Source of the DNA: Clostridiaceae bacterium
GTDB lineage: Bacteria; Bacillota; Clostridia; Clostridiales; Clostridiaceae
Direction of reading: 5' to 3'
NCBI GenBank assembly: GCA_014380625.1
Contig: JACMJL010000338.1
Location: forward strand, 1-64,000
DNA: 64,000 bases
Shown: positions 26,596-34,486 of the stretch, in pieces
Position numbering within the stretch: position 1 is the first letter of the stretch
Layout of the letters: each line of letters begins with the position of its first letter
Program-made: the position numbers and the translations under genes
Notes under the pieces: generated by a model
Told to the model about the DNA's origin: nothing
The model's input: only the letters and a program-made list of their open reading frames with translations
Databases searched by the model: none

Positions 26596-28914
26596 GTGAT
26601 AAATTTGAAACTTTCAATAAAATTATTTAAAATTGTATTTTTTTCATGTTTAATTTTAATATTATTTCTTTATATATTTTCAAAAACGTTCCTGTTGGAA
26701 AAATTTACTAAAATTGAAATTGGCAGGGCTCATAAAGATACTGAAGTTGCGCTTAAATACATTGGAAGAGATCTTATTAATTTGAATTCCTTGAATTTAG
26801 ACTATGCAAGATGGACTGATACTTATAATTATTTAAACATTAGGAATAATGAATATATAACTGTTAATTTTGATGATACAATTTCAATGGCAAGGTCAAA
26901 AGTGAGTTTTATTTTTATAATTGATAATTTAGAGAATATTATTTACAAAAAGAATATTGAAGATGATACAGAGGATATATTTACGGATGATTTATCTAAG
27001 AACATAATCTCAAATGTTTCTAAATCATTTAGTAGCAGTAATAAAAAGAATGTCGTTGGGCCTGTACTATATGATAAAGTACCAATTTTAATATCTGCTG
27101 AAAGAATCACCAAAAGTGATGGTTTTGGTACTAGCCCAGGCATTCTTATTTTTGCTAGATATTATGATAGCGATCAAATAGCAGCTATTAATGAAAATAC
27201 TCAGCTTGAAACAGAGTTGATAGCCTATAATGAAGACATAACTTTAGACAATAACGATGAACGAAAAGATACTTTTATTAGAATAAATAATAAAAATTCT
27301 ATTACTGGTTATGGATTAGTTGATGATATATTTTCTGAGCCCTCTTTCTTTGTAAAAGTAAATTTACAAAGAGAAATTTTTAAAAAGGCTGAATACGTAT
27401 TGAATTCGTATTTTTTAATCCTATTTGTGGTATCAGTATCGATATCCTTAGGGATTTTTGCATTAATTCATGTGTTTGTAGTTAAAAGAATAAATAATAT
27501 AAAGGCAATAGTTGAAAATGTAAATAGTTCTCATGACTTATCTTCAATGATAACCTTAAAAGGAAATGATGAAGTTTCTGAACTTGGGTCTAAATTTAAT
27601 AATATGTTTAGTCGGTTGAAAAGATCTGATGAGACCATATTTACACTTGCATATTATGACGCACTTACAGGTCTTCCAAATAGAAAAAAGTTACTTGAAA
27701 AAATTAATAATTTATTAGAAGATAAAAGAGTGAATTTCGCATTTTTATTTATAGATTTAGATAATTTTAAATCCATAAATGATAATTTTGGTCATGAGGC
27801 AGGAGATATTGTTCTTGTAGAAGTAGCACATAGATTGAAAAATAGTGTAAGGTCAATGGATATAGTTAGTAGAATTGGCGGAGATGAATTCATTGTAATT
27901 ATAAAAGATTTAGTATCAGTATCAGATGCTATAGAAGTTGCAGAAGAACTTGTGAAAATATTAAGTGCCACTTTTGTTTATTACGAAAATATCATATATA
28001 TAGGTGCCAGTATTGGAATTAGTTTATTCCCTGAACATGGAATTGATGTAGATACCTTAATTAAAAATGCTGATATAGCAATGTATGAAGCTAAAAATAG
28101 CGGTGGAAATGGATACATGGTTTATAACAATATCATGAAGGACAATGCTATTGATAAGTTGGAAATGAAAAAAAACTTAAAAAATGCAATGGAGAAAGAT
28201 GAATTTATAACTTACTATCAACCTATAATTCATGTAGAGTCAATGAAAATCTTAAGTGCAGAATCGCTTATAAGATGGAAGCGAGAGAATAAAATTATAC
28301 AACCTATTGAGTTTATACCTATTGCAAAATTAATAGGTGAAATAGTAACAATTGATAATTGGATGCTTGATAATGCCTGCTCTCAATGTAAAGAGTGGCA
28401 AAAATTAGGGTTGAAGGAGTTTAGCATATCTGTAAATACATCCTATAAACAACTAATTCAATTGAATTTTGTTGAGATAGTAATGAATATATTGAATAAA
28501 TATTCACTGGATCCTGGCTATTTGAATCTTGAGGTTACTGAGGATGAAGCTATGGAGGATATTGATATAATAATGACAGTACTTTCAGCATTAAAGTCAC
28601 AGGGAGTTAAGATTTCCATGGATGATTTTGGTACAGGTTATTCTTCTCTTAGTTATATAAATAGACTTCCTATTGACACAATAAAAATAGATAAATCACT
28701 TATAATAAATTTGGAAAACAACTCCAAAAACATAGTTATAATTAAATCTATAGTAGTAATGGCTAATAGTTTAAATATTAAAGTTGTTGCAGAGGGAATT
28801 GAAACAGAAGCAGAATTTACTAAGTTAAAAGAATTACAATGTGATTATATACAAGGATACTTGATTGGAAAGCCAATGACTGCAGACGATTTCCAACATA
28901 ATTTTCTTAAGTAG
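26596..28914 (+). CDS. CHASE4-GGDEF-EAL c-di-GMP signalling protein
   Basis: 772 residues (769 if TTG 26605, better spaced from GGGTGAT, is the start). TM helices near 10-30 and 268-292 flank a CHASE4 sensor domain (LNLDYARWTDTYNYL). Then a HAMP linker, a GGDEF domain with RIGGDEFIV and I-site RSMD, and an EAL domain with YYQPII, AESLIRW, EVTEDEAM, DDFGTGYSSL, EGIET and QGYLIGKPM. The signature reads ESL, but the metal-binding glutamate is kept, so phosphodiesterase activity is likely. Whether it makes, breaks or senses c-di-GMP cannot be read from sequence. Confidence 0.93.
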   Translation: MINLKLSIKLFKIVFFSCLILILFLYIFSKTFLLEKFTKIEIGRAHKDTEVALKYIGRDLINLNSLNLDYARWTDTYNYLNIRNNEYITVNFDDTISMARSKVSFIFIIDNLENIIYKKNIEDDTEDIFTDDLSKNIISNVSKSFSSSNKKNVVGPVLYDKVPILISAERITKSDGFGTSPGILIFARYYDSDQIAAINENTQLETELIAYNEDITLDNNDERKDTFIRINNKNSITGYGLVDDIFSEPSFFVKVNLQREIFKKAEYVLNSYFLILFVVSVSISLGIFALIHVFVVKRINNIKAIVENVNSSHDLSSMITLKGNDEVSELGSKFNNMFSRLKRSDETIFTLAYYDALTGLPNRKKLLEKINNLLEDKRVNFAFLFIDLDNFKSINDNFGHEAGDIVLVEVAHRLKNSVRSMDIVSRIGGDEFIVIIKDLVSVSDAIEVAEELVKILSATFVYYENIIYIGASIGISLFPEHGIDVDTLIKNADIAMYEAKNSGGNGYMVYNNIMKDNAIDKLEMKKNLKNAMEKDEFITYYQPIIHVESMKILSAESLIRWKRENKIIQPIEFIPIAKLIGEIVTIDNWMLDNACSQCKEWQKLGLKEFSISVNTSYKQLIQLNFVEIVMNILNKYSLDPGYLNLEVTEDEAMEDIDIIMTVLSALKSQGVKISMDDFGTGYSSLSYINRLPIDTIKIDKSLIINLENNSKNIVIIKSIVVMANSLNIKVVAEGIETEAEFTKLKELQCDYIQGYLIGKPMTADDFQHNFLK

Positions 28915-28944
28915 TTTTTAGAGGACTGAGAAATATCTGTATGT

Positions 28945-29000
28945 AAAAGAGGATGTCTCAAAATGAATTTTTAAATCATTTTGGGACATCCTCTTTATAC
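28945..29000. terminator. bidirectional terminator, long stem
   Basis: AAAGAGGATGTCTCAAAATGA pairs with TCATTTTGGGACATCCTCTTT with a single wobble, between convergent genes. Similar in style to the hairpin at 38851-38894 but not the same sequence. Confidence 0.85.
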
Positions 29001-29023
29001 TGAAATTTAATCTCTATATTGGA

Positions 29024-29650
29024 TTATTTACTAGTATTTGTAGCTGTTGTTACCGGTTGAGCTTGCCTAGCAATGGTAAGTAAGGTATCCATAGTAGCAT
29101 TTAATTCAACAAGTTTAGCATATCGAGCCTCCTGCTTAGCTATGACCTTATCTAGAGAAGCAAGTGCAACTTCGAATTTTTTACCTCTAATATTTTCTTG
29201 TGTAGTTTTAGCTTCTGAACTTATTCCTGGTAAGTTTTTTATCTTTTCAATATTATCTTTTAAAGCCTTAGATTTTGAAGTTAAAACTTGTAATTGTTCT
29301 GCTGATAAGGTCTTTTTACCAGCTTTAATATCTGCCAATATTGATTTCAACTCTTGTTTTTTTGCACTAATTTGTTTTTTTAATTCAATACTCTTTTTTG
29401 TATTAGCTTTCATAATTTCATGTTTTGCCTTGAGCTCACTTATAAAAGCTTCTGTAGCTGGATTGTTTTTCAATCCTTTACCTTTAATTTCCAATTGTTT
29501 TACTTTATCCTCAATTTTCACTGTTTTGTTATCAAATTGTGAATGAACCTGCGATTTTGCATCAGTAATGTCATTCTGACCCTCTGCAAAGGCTATTGTT
29601 GGCATTAACATCATACCAGTTAATACAAGAGCTATAATTTTACTTTTCAT
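29024..29650 (-). CDS. secreted coiled-coil protein, likely SigI regulon
   Basis: 208 residues from ATG 29650 behind AAGGTGG (the track starts 21 bases earlier, in that site). The signal peptide is MKSKIIALVLTGMMLMPTIAFA, cleaved before EGQN. The remainder is nearly all Lys/Glu/Leu-rich helix (KSIELKKQISAKKQELKSIL), predicted to form coiled coils, with a Thr-rich tail. No named domain. It follows a small lipoprotein gene by 26 bases and shares the SigI-like promoter at 30022-30051, so it probably acts in the envelope under SigI control. Confidence 0.8.
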   Translation of the reverse strand: MKSKIIALVLTGMMLMPTIAFAEGQNDITDAKSQVHSQFDNKTVKIEDKVKQLEIKGKGLKNNPATEAFISELKAKHEIMKANTKKSIELKKQISAKKQELKSILADIKAGKKTLSAEQLQVLTSKSKALKDNIEKIKNLPGISSEAKTTQENIRGKKFEVALASLDKVIAKQEARYAKLVELNATMDTLLTIARQAQPVTTATNTSK

Positions 29651-29675
29651 AATTGTTATTCCACCTTTCATTTGG

Positions 29676-29987
29676 TTAATCTAAATTTAATTCTTCTGCC
29701 TCATCCCCAGAATCTAGAACACTGTCTATTGAATCTAATACAGATTTTATGTTATCTGTTTCTTTTGTTTTTTCATTTGAAGTCAAAGGAGGCGATTCAA
29801 CGTTAGTCTTAGTGTCTTTGCCTTCAACTATGTTGTCGGTAGTTGTTGCCTTTTTTTCCACAGTAGATGTGGTTTGGGTAGTTGCCTTAGAGGATGTAGA
29901 TGCTTTATTTGATAGGTTGTCCGAGTTTTTACATCCAGCAAGTAAAATAGTTGACAGCAATAATAGGAAAACAATCCTTTTTGACAT
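29676..29987 (-). CDS. small Ser/Thr-rich lipoprotein, likely SigI regulon
   Basis: 103 residues. The lipobox LLAGC with Cys19 marks a lipoprotein anchored to the outer face of the membrane. The mature part is a flexible Thr/Ser/Lys/Asp linker ending in an acidic segment (DSGDEAEELNLD); no folded domain is obvious. ATG follows GGGAGG. Its promoter lies about 35-65 bases upstream and mirrors that of the divergent sigI gene. Confidence 0.8.
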   Translation of the reverse strand: MSKRIVFLLLLSTILLAGCKNSDNLSNKASTSSKATTQTTSTVEKKATTTDNIVEGKDTKTNVESPPLTSNEKTKETDNIKSVLDSIDSVLDSGDEAEELNLD

Positions 29988-30021
29988 ATGTTACCTCCCC
30001 TCTTGTTTTGGATATTATACT

Positions 30022-30051
30022 ATACGTTGATTATTTTATTTTTAAGGGGGT
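30022..30051 (-). promoter_or_regulatory. SigI-type promoter for the lipoprotein/coiled-coil genes
   Basis: On the minus strand ACCCCC is followed by TTAAAA, and after 18 bases in all by ACGTAT. This matches the C-rich -35 and CGWA-type -10 known for SigI promoters, and mirrors the sigI promoter in sequence and spacing. Confidence 0.7.
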
Positions 30052-30082
30052 ATAAGCTACAAATAAATATATTTGTTTAACT

Positions 30083-30112
30083 ACCCTCTTAAAATTAGTA
30101 TAATATACGTAT
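30083..30112 (+). promoter_or_regulatory. SigI-type autoregulatory promoter of sigI-rsgI
   Basis: ACCCTC, then TTAAAA, then ACGTAT, with the same 18-base gap as the divergent copy. It ends 22 bases before the sigI ATG. Confidence 0.7.
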
Positions 30113-30133
30113 TAAATATAAAGGGGTGATTAC

Positions 30134-30817
30134 ATGGAAATAGAGCCTCTTCTAATGAACAATCGAAATAAATTCATAGAAGAAAACAAAGGTTTCATAT
30201 ATAATATTGCCTGTAAAATATGCAATAAAAAATTAGATTGGTTAAATGATGACGAACTAAGCATAGCTTTAATATCATTTAATGTTGCTTGTGACACCTA
30301 TGATAATAATAAAGGGAATTTTTTTGGTTTCGCTAAGGTATTAATAAAAAATTCTTTAATAGACTTTTCTAGGAAGGCTAGAAATACTCCTTACTTAATG
30401 TTTCAAGATGAAGAAGCAATGGTTAATTATATAGATAATAAAGAGGCTATAATTGAATTTGAAAAAGAGCAGGAAACTCTGAGAAAAGCTGAAGAGATAG
30501 CTATGTTTTCTAAGGAATTAGCAGAGTACAAATTAACCTTAAATGATTTGATAGAAGCATCACCATCTCATATTGATACCAGAAATATATTGCTTAATAT
30601 AGCTTTTAAATGCTCAAAGGAAGAAAACATAATTAATTATGTAAGCAATAAAAAAAATCTTCCGTTAAAAGAAATGACCTTACTTACTAGCACAAATAGA
30701 AAGGTTCTTGAGAAATGGAGGAAATATCTTTTAGTGTTAATTTTAATTTTTTCTAGTAATGAATATTCTTATATAAGATCATACTTTAATATAGAGGTAG
30801 GTGAAAATCATGTATAA
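30134..30817 (+). CDS. sigI: RNA polymerase sigma factor SigI
   Basis: 227 residues. The N-terminal half has the SigI signature of region 2: RNKFIEENKGFIYNIACKICNKKLDW, DDELSIALISFNVACDTYD and LIDFSRKAR. The C-terminal half has the distinctive SigI region with NRKVLEKWRKYLLVLILI and YSYIRSYFN. SigI factors respond to heat or to extracellular polysaccharide through RsgI. ATG follows AAGGGGTG. Overlaps rsgI by 8 bases. Transcribed from a SigI-like promoter, so probably autoregulated. Confidence 0.93.
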   Translation: MEIEPLLMNNRNKFIEENKGFIYNIACKICNKKLDWLNDDELSIALISFNVACDTYDNNKGNFFGFAKVLIKNSLIDFSRKARNTPYLMFQDEEAMVNYIDNKEAIIEFEKEQETLRKAEEIAMFSKELAEYKLTLNDLIEASPSHIDTRNILLNIAFKCSKEENIINYVSNKKNLPLKEMTLLTSTNRKVLEKWRKYLLVLILIFSSNEYSYIRSYFNIEVGENHV

Positions 30818-31634
30818 AACTGGATTAGTTTTAAAAGTAGAAAGGAATAAAGCAACGTTACTTACTGACACTGGTGAATTTGTTAAAGTTGGATTTTCAA
30901 AAACCCTGCCTAAAGTTGGTGAAACATATAGCGGGTCTGTGGAAATAGAAAGGAATTATTTAAAACATTTAGCAGCTGTTGCAGCATTATTTATGATTTT
31001 TTTATCTGGAGGTGGTGTGGCATATGCATATTATACTCCTGTTGCAACAATTCAAGTCAGCATTAATCCGTCTATAGAGCTTAAAATAAATCGATTTGAC
31101 AAAATAATAAAATCTACACCTATTAATACGGATGGAGTAACGCTTTTTCAAAATTTACAACTGAAAAATAAAAATGTAAATGAAGCCTTGACTTTAGTGG
31201 TTAATAAAGCTAAAAAGGATAATTTCATAAATGAGGACTACAATACTCAAGGTAAAACAATTTCAGTTAAAATATCAGCTAAGGACAATGTTAAAACTAT
31301 AAAACTAGAGGCGTTTCAAAAATATATAGCACAAAATAAAATAAACACAAAAATAGATGATAACGGAAAAAAGACTAATCAAGAGTTTACTAAGGTTGAT
31401 AAGAGCATAAATAAACAGGCGCCAACAGGTAGTAATTCACTTAATAAAAATAAAGTTAAGCCTATTGAAGGTGATAATAAAAGTAAAAATGATAATCTAG
31501 AATCTAAACCTAAGGAAAATGAGGTTCCTAAAAATCTTCCGGGTAGCATAAATCATGATAAACGCTATGATAAATCCGTTGAGGATAAAGTAGAGTCATC
31601 AAAACTAAAAAAATACTTTGATAATAAAAACTAA
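30810..31634 (+). CDS. rsgI: RsgI-family anti-sigma factor
   Basis: 274 residues from ATG 30810 (the track's GTG 30801 lies in the ribosome site). The RsgI N-terminal domain is at residues 1-45 (GLVLKVERNKATLLTDTGEFVKV), followed by a TM helix near 53-75 (AAVAALFMIFLSGGGVAYAYY). Outside, VSINPSIELKINRFDKII is the conserved juxtamembrane region whose Asn-Pro is the reported self-cleavage point in relatives. The last 110 residues are charged and disordered, with no carbohydrate-binding or hydrolase domain, so the signal it senses is not evident. It holds SigI inactive at the membrane. Confidence 0.92.
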   Translation: MYKTGLVLKVERNKATLLTDTGEFVKVGFSKTLPKVGETYSGSVEIERNYLKHLAAVAALFMIFLSGGGVAYAYYTPVATIQVSINPSIELKINRFDKIIKSTPINTDGVTLFQNLQLKNKNVNEALTLVVNKAKKDNFINEDYNTQGKTISVKISAKDNVKTIKLEAFQKYIAQNKINTKIDDNGKKTNQEFTKVDKSINKQAPTGSNSLNKNKVKPIEGDNKSKNDNLESKPKENEVPKNLPGSINHDKRYDKSVEDKVESSKLKKYFDNKN

Positions 31635-31637
31635 GTT

Positions 31638-31680
31638 TAATAAGGCTGAGGCTACTTTATAGGTAGTCCCGGCCTTATTA
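31638..31680. terminator. bidirectional terminator after rsgI
   Basis: TAATAAGGC pairs with GCCTTATTA around an inner GGCTAC/GTAGTC stem, between convergent genes, with T-rich flanks on the plus side. Confidence 0.75.
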
Positions 31681-31687
31681 GGTTATT

Positions 31688-32212
31688 TTATTTAGTCCAT
31701 GCTCTATAAAAATCAGGATAATTTTCTTTTAAAAACTTAATGTATTGTTTATAGTAGCCTAGCCCTTTTAAAACTTTTAACATTTTAAATGGATAGGGTG
31801 CCTTTTTATCTAAATAACGTGTAGTATCAATAATTTTAAGTTTATGGTCGCTAGTTACAAACAGTTCGCCCATTCTGATATCGATTCTTGTAAACTTTAA
31901 TTTAATGAATACTCTAATAAGTTCCGTCAATTGTCTTGCTAAACTATTATTAAAGCCATTTTGTTTAATATATACTTTAATATTTGGACCATCTACGTAT
32001 TCACGAATCATATAATTCGCTTTACATTCATACACTCTAGGAAATTGTGAATATCCCTTAACATGTTTTAGTACCTCATATTCCATCTGCATATCTTTAG
32101 TTTTTTTACATACCTTTAGGCAACGATTTTTATCTAACCTATAAACTCTTCCATGAGTACCTTTACCTATTAAAGGTAACTTATTAATATTTATATTCTC
32201 CAAGTTTATCAT
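31688..32212 (-). CDS. small protein-kinase-like protein
   Basis: 174 residues with the N-lobe of a kinase fold: a glycine loop GKGTHGRVYRL near residue 17, lysine in RCLKVCKK and a hinge-like YMIREYVDGPN. The catalytic segment is degenerate: the usual HxD loop reads TRIDIRMGELFVT and the DFG position reads IIDTTRYL. It resembles the short YrzF-type kinases of spore formers. Activity is uncertain. ATG 32212 directly abuts AGGAG, so TTG 32203 may be the true start. Monocistronic. Confidence 0.7.
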   Translation of the reverse strand: MINLENININKLPLIGKGTHGRVYRLDKNRCLKVCKKTKDMQMEYEVLKHVKGYSQFPRVYECKANYMIREYVDGPNIKVYIKQNGFNNSLARQLTELIRVFIKLKFTRIDIRMGELFVTSDHKLKIIDTTRYLDKKAPYPFKMLKVLKGLGYYKQYIKFLKENYPDFYRAWTK

Positions 32213-32222
32213 CTCCTGGATG

Positions 32223-32251
32223 ATAAGTCATATTTTAAAAACATGACTTAT
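32223..32251. promoter_or_regulatory. inverted repeat upstream of the kinase-like gene
   Basis: ATAAGTCAT and ATGACTTAT separated by 11 bases, immediately before the ribosome site. It may be an operator or a leader hairpin. Confidence 0.35.
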
Positions 32252-32344
32252 ATAAAAAGGATTTTTCTACATTGAAAATTAGTATTTATATAATTATAAT
32301 ATGCATTTAATGTATTTCCACCACAACATAAATTAACATACATT

Positions 32345-32722
32345 CTATATTATTCTTTGTATTAAAAGTTTACCTACAATAAGGCCAAATAAGCTAAAAA
32401 ATAAATTAAGACTAATATTTAATGTTCCTAAAACATATCTTGAGTCACTGAATAGATTAATAGTTTCTAAGCTGAAGGTTGAAAAAGTAGTTAGTCCACC
32501 TAAAACACCTGTGGTTAAAATTAACCTTTGGTTAGGAGATATTAAGGTTGTATCTGTACTTATCTGCATTATAGCCCCCATTAGAAATCCTCCAAGAACA
32601 TTCACAATTAATGTGCCGAAGGGGAAACTTGAACCAAACCATTTTGTAGATTGAATAGAAATTATATAACGTAAAGAAGCACCAACAAATCCACCTATTC
32701 CAACGTAAAATATCTTTTGCAT
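32345..32722 (-). CDS. crcB: fluoride ion channel FluC/CrcB
   Basis: 125 residues and four TM helices, exporting fluoride as a dual-topology dimer. Motifs: GGFVGASLRYIIS at the N-terminus, FGTLIVNVLGGFLMG and GVLGGLTTFSTFSLE, the Phe-box region. A single copy, so a homodimer is expected, unlike the paired genes of many Gram-positives. ATG follows AAAGGTAGG. I looked for a fluoride riboswitch in the leader and did not find one. Confidence 0.93.
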   Translation of the reverse strand: MQKIFYVGIGGFVGASLRYIISIQSTKWFGSSFPFGTLIVNVLGGFLMGAIMQISTDTTLISPNQRLILTTGVLGGLTTFSTFSLETINLFSDSRYVLGTLNISLNLFFSLFGLIVGKLLIQRII

Positions 32723-32822
32723 AACAATTACCTACCTTTCAAAAATAAAATCACAGGTTTTTCTGTTTAAAAAGGTTACATCCAACAATTTTGTTTGCAG
32801 GATATTCTGCCTATGGTGAATA

Positions 32823-32855
32823 TTTCTATATAATATATTAAATATTATATAGAAA
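32823..32855. repeat. AT-only perfect hairpin between crcB and gndA
   Basis: TTTCTATATAATAT and its exact complement with a 5-base loop, followed by A8. It lies between divergent genes and has no U-tract in either direction, so it is not a normal terminator. Possible operator or relic of a mobile repeat. Confidence 0.45.
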
Positions 32856-32987
32856 AAAAAACAATGTCAAGATAAATAAACATCTAAAATATGTCACCTT
32901 TAAGTATAGTAGATTGTGTAGAATCTATATTTAATGTAAAATGTAATTAAGAAAAGTTTACATAAATATAGAAAGGGGTTTAAATAC

Positions 32988-34439
32988 ATGAATTGTGCAG
33001 ATATTGGATTGATTGGTTTGGCAGTAATGGGTGAAAACCTAGTTATGAATATAGAGAGTAAGGGGTTTAGTGTTGCGGTGTATAACCGTAGTTCCAATAA
33101 GGTAAGAGATTTTGTAGAAGGACGTGCCCTGGGTAAGAATATAATTGGAACCTATTCCATACAAGAATTAATAAATAATTTAAAGAAACCCCGCAAGGTA
33201 ATGCTGATGGTGAAAGCTGGAAAGTCTGTGGATGATCTGATTGAACAATTGATTCCCTTTTTAGAAAAAGGAGATATTATCATTGATGGTGGAAATTCTT
33301 ACTTTAAAGATACAATTAGGCGGAATAAATATGTTGAGGAGAAGGGCTTGCTATTTATAGGGGCAGGTGTTTCTGGTGGTGAAGAGGGCGCATTAAAGGG
33401 ACCGAGTATTATGCCTGGTGGTTCATTAGAAGCATGGCCCTTTGTTAGGCCTATATTTCAAGCAATTTCTGCGAAAGTTGAGGATAATCGCGCTTGTTGT
33501 GATTGGGTTGGAAACGATGGTGCAGGTCATTTTGTTAAAATGGTGCATAATGGAATAGAATATGGTGATATGCAGTTGATAAGTGAAGCGTATCATTTGA
33601 TGCGAGACTCCTTAGAAATGACTTCAGAGGAAATGCACATCGCATTTAAATCTTTTAATGAGGGTGATTTAAATAGCTATTTAATAGAAATAACTAGCGA
33701 GATACTTAGTTATAAAGATGAGGATGGAGAAGCCTTAGTAGATAAAATATTAGACAGTGCAGGACAAAAGGGAACTGGGAAATGGACATCTATAGCTGCA
33801 TTAGATGAGGGCAATCCTTTGACATTGATAAGTGAAGCGGTATTTGCTAGATGCATGTCCTCAATGAAGGATGAGAGAGTTATGGCTTCTAAAGTTATTT
33901 TAGGACCAACAGCAAAGTTTCAAGGGGATAAAAAGGCCTTTATAGAAGATATTAAAAATGCACTTTATGCCTCTAAAATTGTATCCTATGCTCAGGGGTA
34001 TACTTTAATGATGGCAGCTGCAAAAACCTATAATTGGAAACTTAACTTTGGTGAAATAGCTTTAATGTGGCGTGGTGGATGTATTATTAGATCGATTTTT
34101 TTAGGTAAAATTAAAGAAGCCTACGATAAAAATCCAGAGTTAACCAACTTGTTATTAGATCCCTTTTTCCAAGGCAAGGTTCAGGATGCTCAAGCTGGAT
34201 TTAGAAGAGTTGTTTCCACTGCTGTGTTGAATGGAATTCCAGTACCCACACTTTCTACTGCACTCAGCTATTTTGATAGCTATAGATGTGAAAATCTTCC
34301 TGCTAACTTGCTTCAGGCGCAAAGGGATTACTTTGGAGCACATACCTATGAAAGAATAGATAAACCAAGGGGTGAGTTTTTCCACACAAATTGGACTGGG
34401 CGTGGAGGAACTACAGCATCTACTACGTATAAAGTTTAA
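32988..34439 (+). CDS. gndA: 6-phosphogluconate dehydrogenase, decarboxylating
   Basis: Oxidises 6-phosphogluconate to ribulose 5-phosphate and CO2 with NADP+. 483 residues, full length. Nucleotide-binding GLIGLAVMGENLVMNI, substrate-binding GAGVSGGEEGALKGPSIMPGG, catalytic KMVHNGIEYGDMQ and C-terminal FHTNWTGRGGTTAST are intact. ATG behind AAAGGGG. No glucose-6-phosphate dehydrogenase gene is in the window. A hairpin follows the stop, then an SDR gene that may be co-transcribed. Confidence 0.96.
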   Translation: MNCADIGLIGLAVMGENLVMNIESKGFSVAVYNRSSNKVRDFVEGRALGKNIIGTYSIQELINNLKKPRKVMLMVKAGKSVDDLIEQLIPFLEKGDIIIDGGNSYFKDTIRRNKYVEEKGLLFIGAGVSGGEEGALKGPSIMPGGSLEAWPFVRPIFQAISAKVEDNRACCDWVGNDGAGHFVKMVHNGIEYGDMQLISEAYHLMRDSLEMTSEEMHIAFKSFNEGDLNSYLIEITSEILSYKDEDGEALVDKILDSAGQKGTGKWTSIAALDEGNPLTLISEAVFARCMSSMKDERVMASKVILGPTAKFQGDKKAFIEDIKNALYASKIVSYAQGYTLMMAAAKTYNWKLNFGEIALMWRGGCIIRSIFLGKIKEAYDKNPELTNLLLDPFFQGKVQDAQAGFRRVVSTAVLNGIPVPTLSTALSYFDSYRCENLPANLLQAQRDYFGAHTYERIDKPRGEFFHTNWTGRGGTTASTTYKV

Positions 34440-34454
34440 AAAAATATTTTTTTA

Positions 34455-34470
34455 GCCATAGAAATATGGC
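34455..34470. other. short GAAA-tetraloop hairpin between gndA and the SDR gene
   Basis: GCCATA-GAAA-TATGGC, 17 bases before the SDR start and preceded by T8. Not a plus-strand terminator; it may shape the SDR leader. On the minus strand it would resemble a terminator, but no minus gene is near. Confidence 0.45.
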
Positions 34471-34486
34471 GAAATGGAGGGCTTAA

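Noticed and set aside
28945-28999. Long hairpins at 28945 and 38851 as copies of a MITE or REP-like repeat
   Set aside because: They share only the short string CTCAAAAT and both sit between convergent genes, which fits terminators better.
29073-29546. 157-residue plus-strand ORF opposite the coiled-coil protein gene
   Set aside because: Antisense shadow of a low-complexity Lys/Glu-rich gene; no ribosome site and no domain.
32723-32830. Fluoride riboswitch upstream of crcB
   Set aside because: The expected conserved core of the crcB motif is not seen on the minus strand of the leader; only a short AT-rich leader is present.
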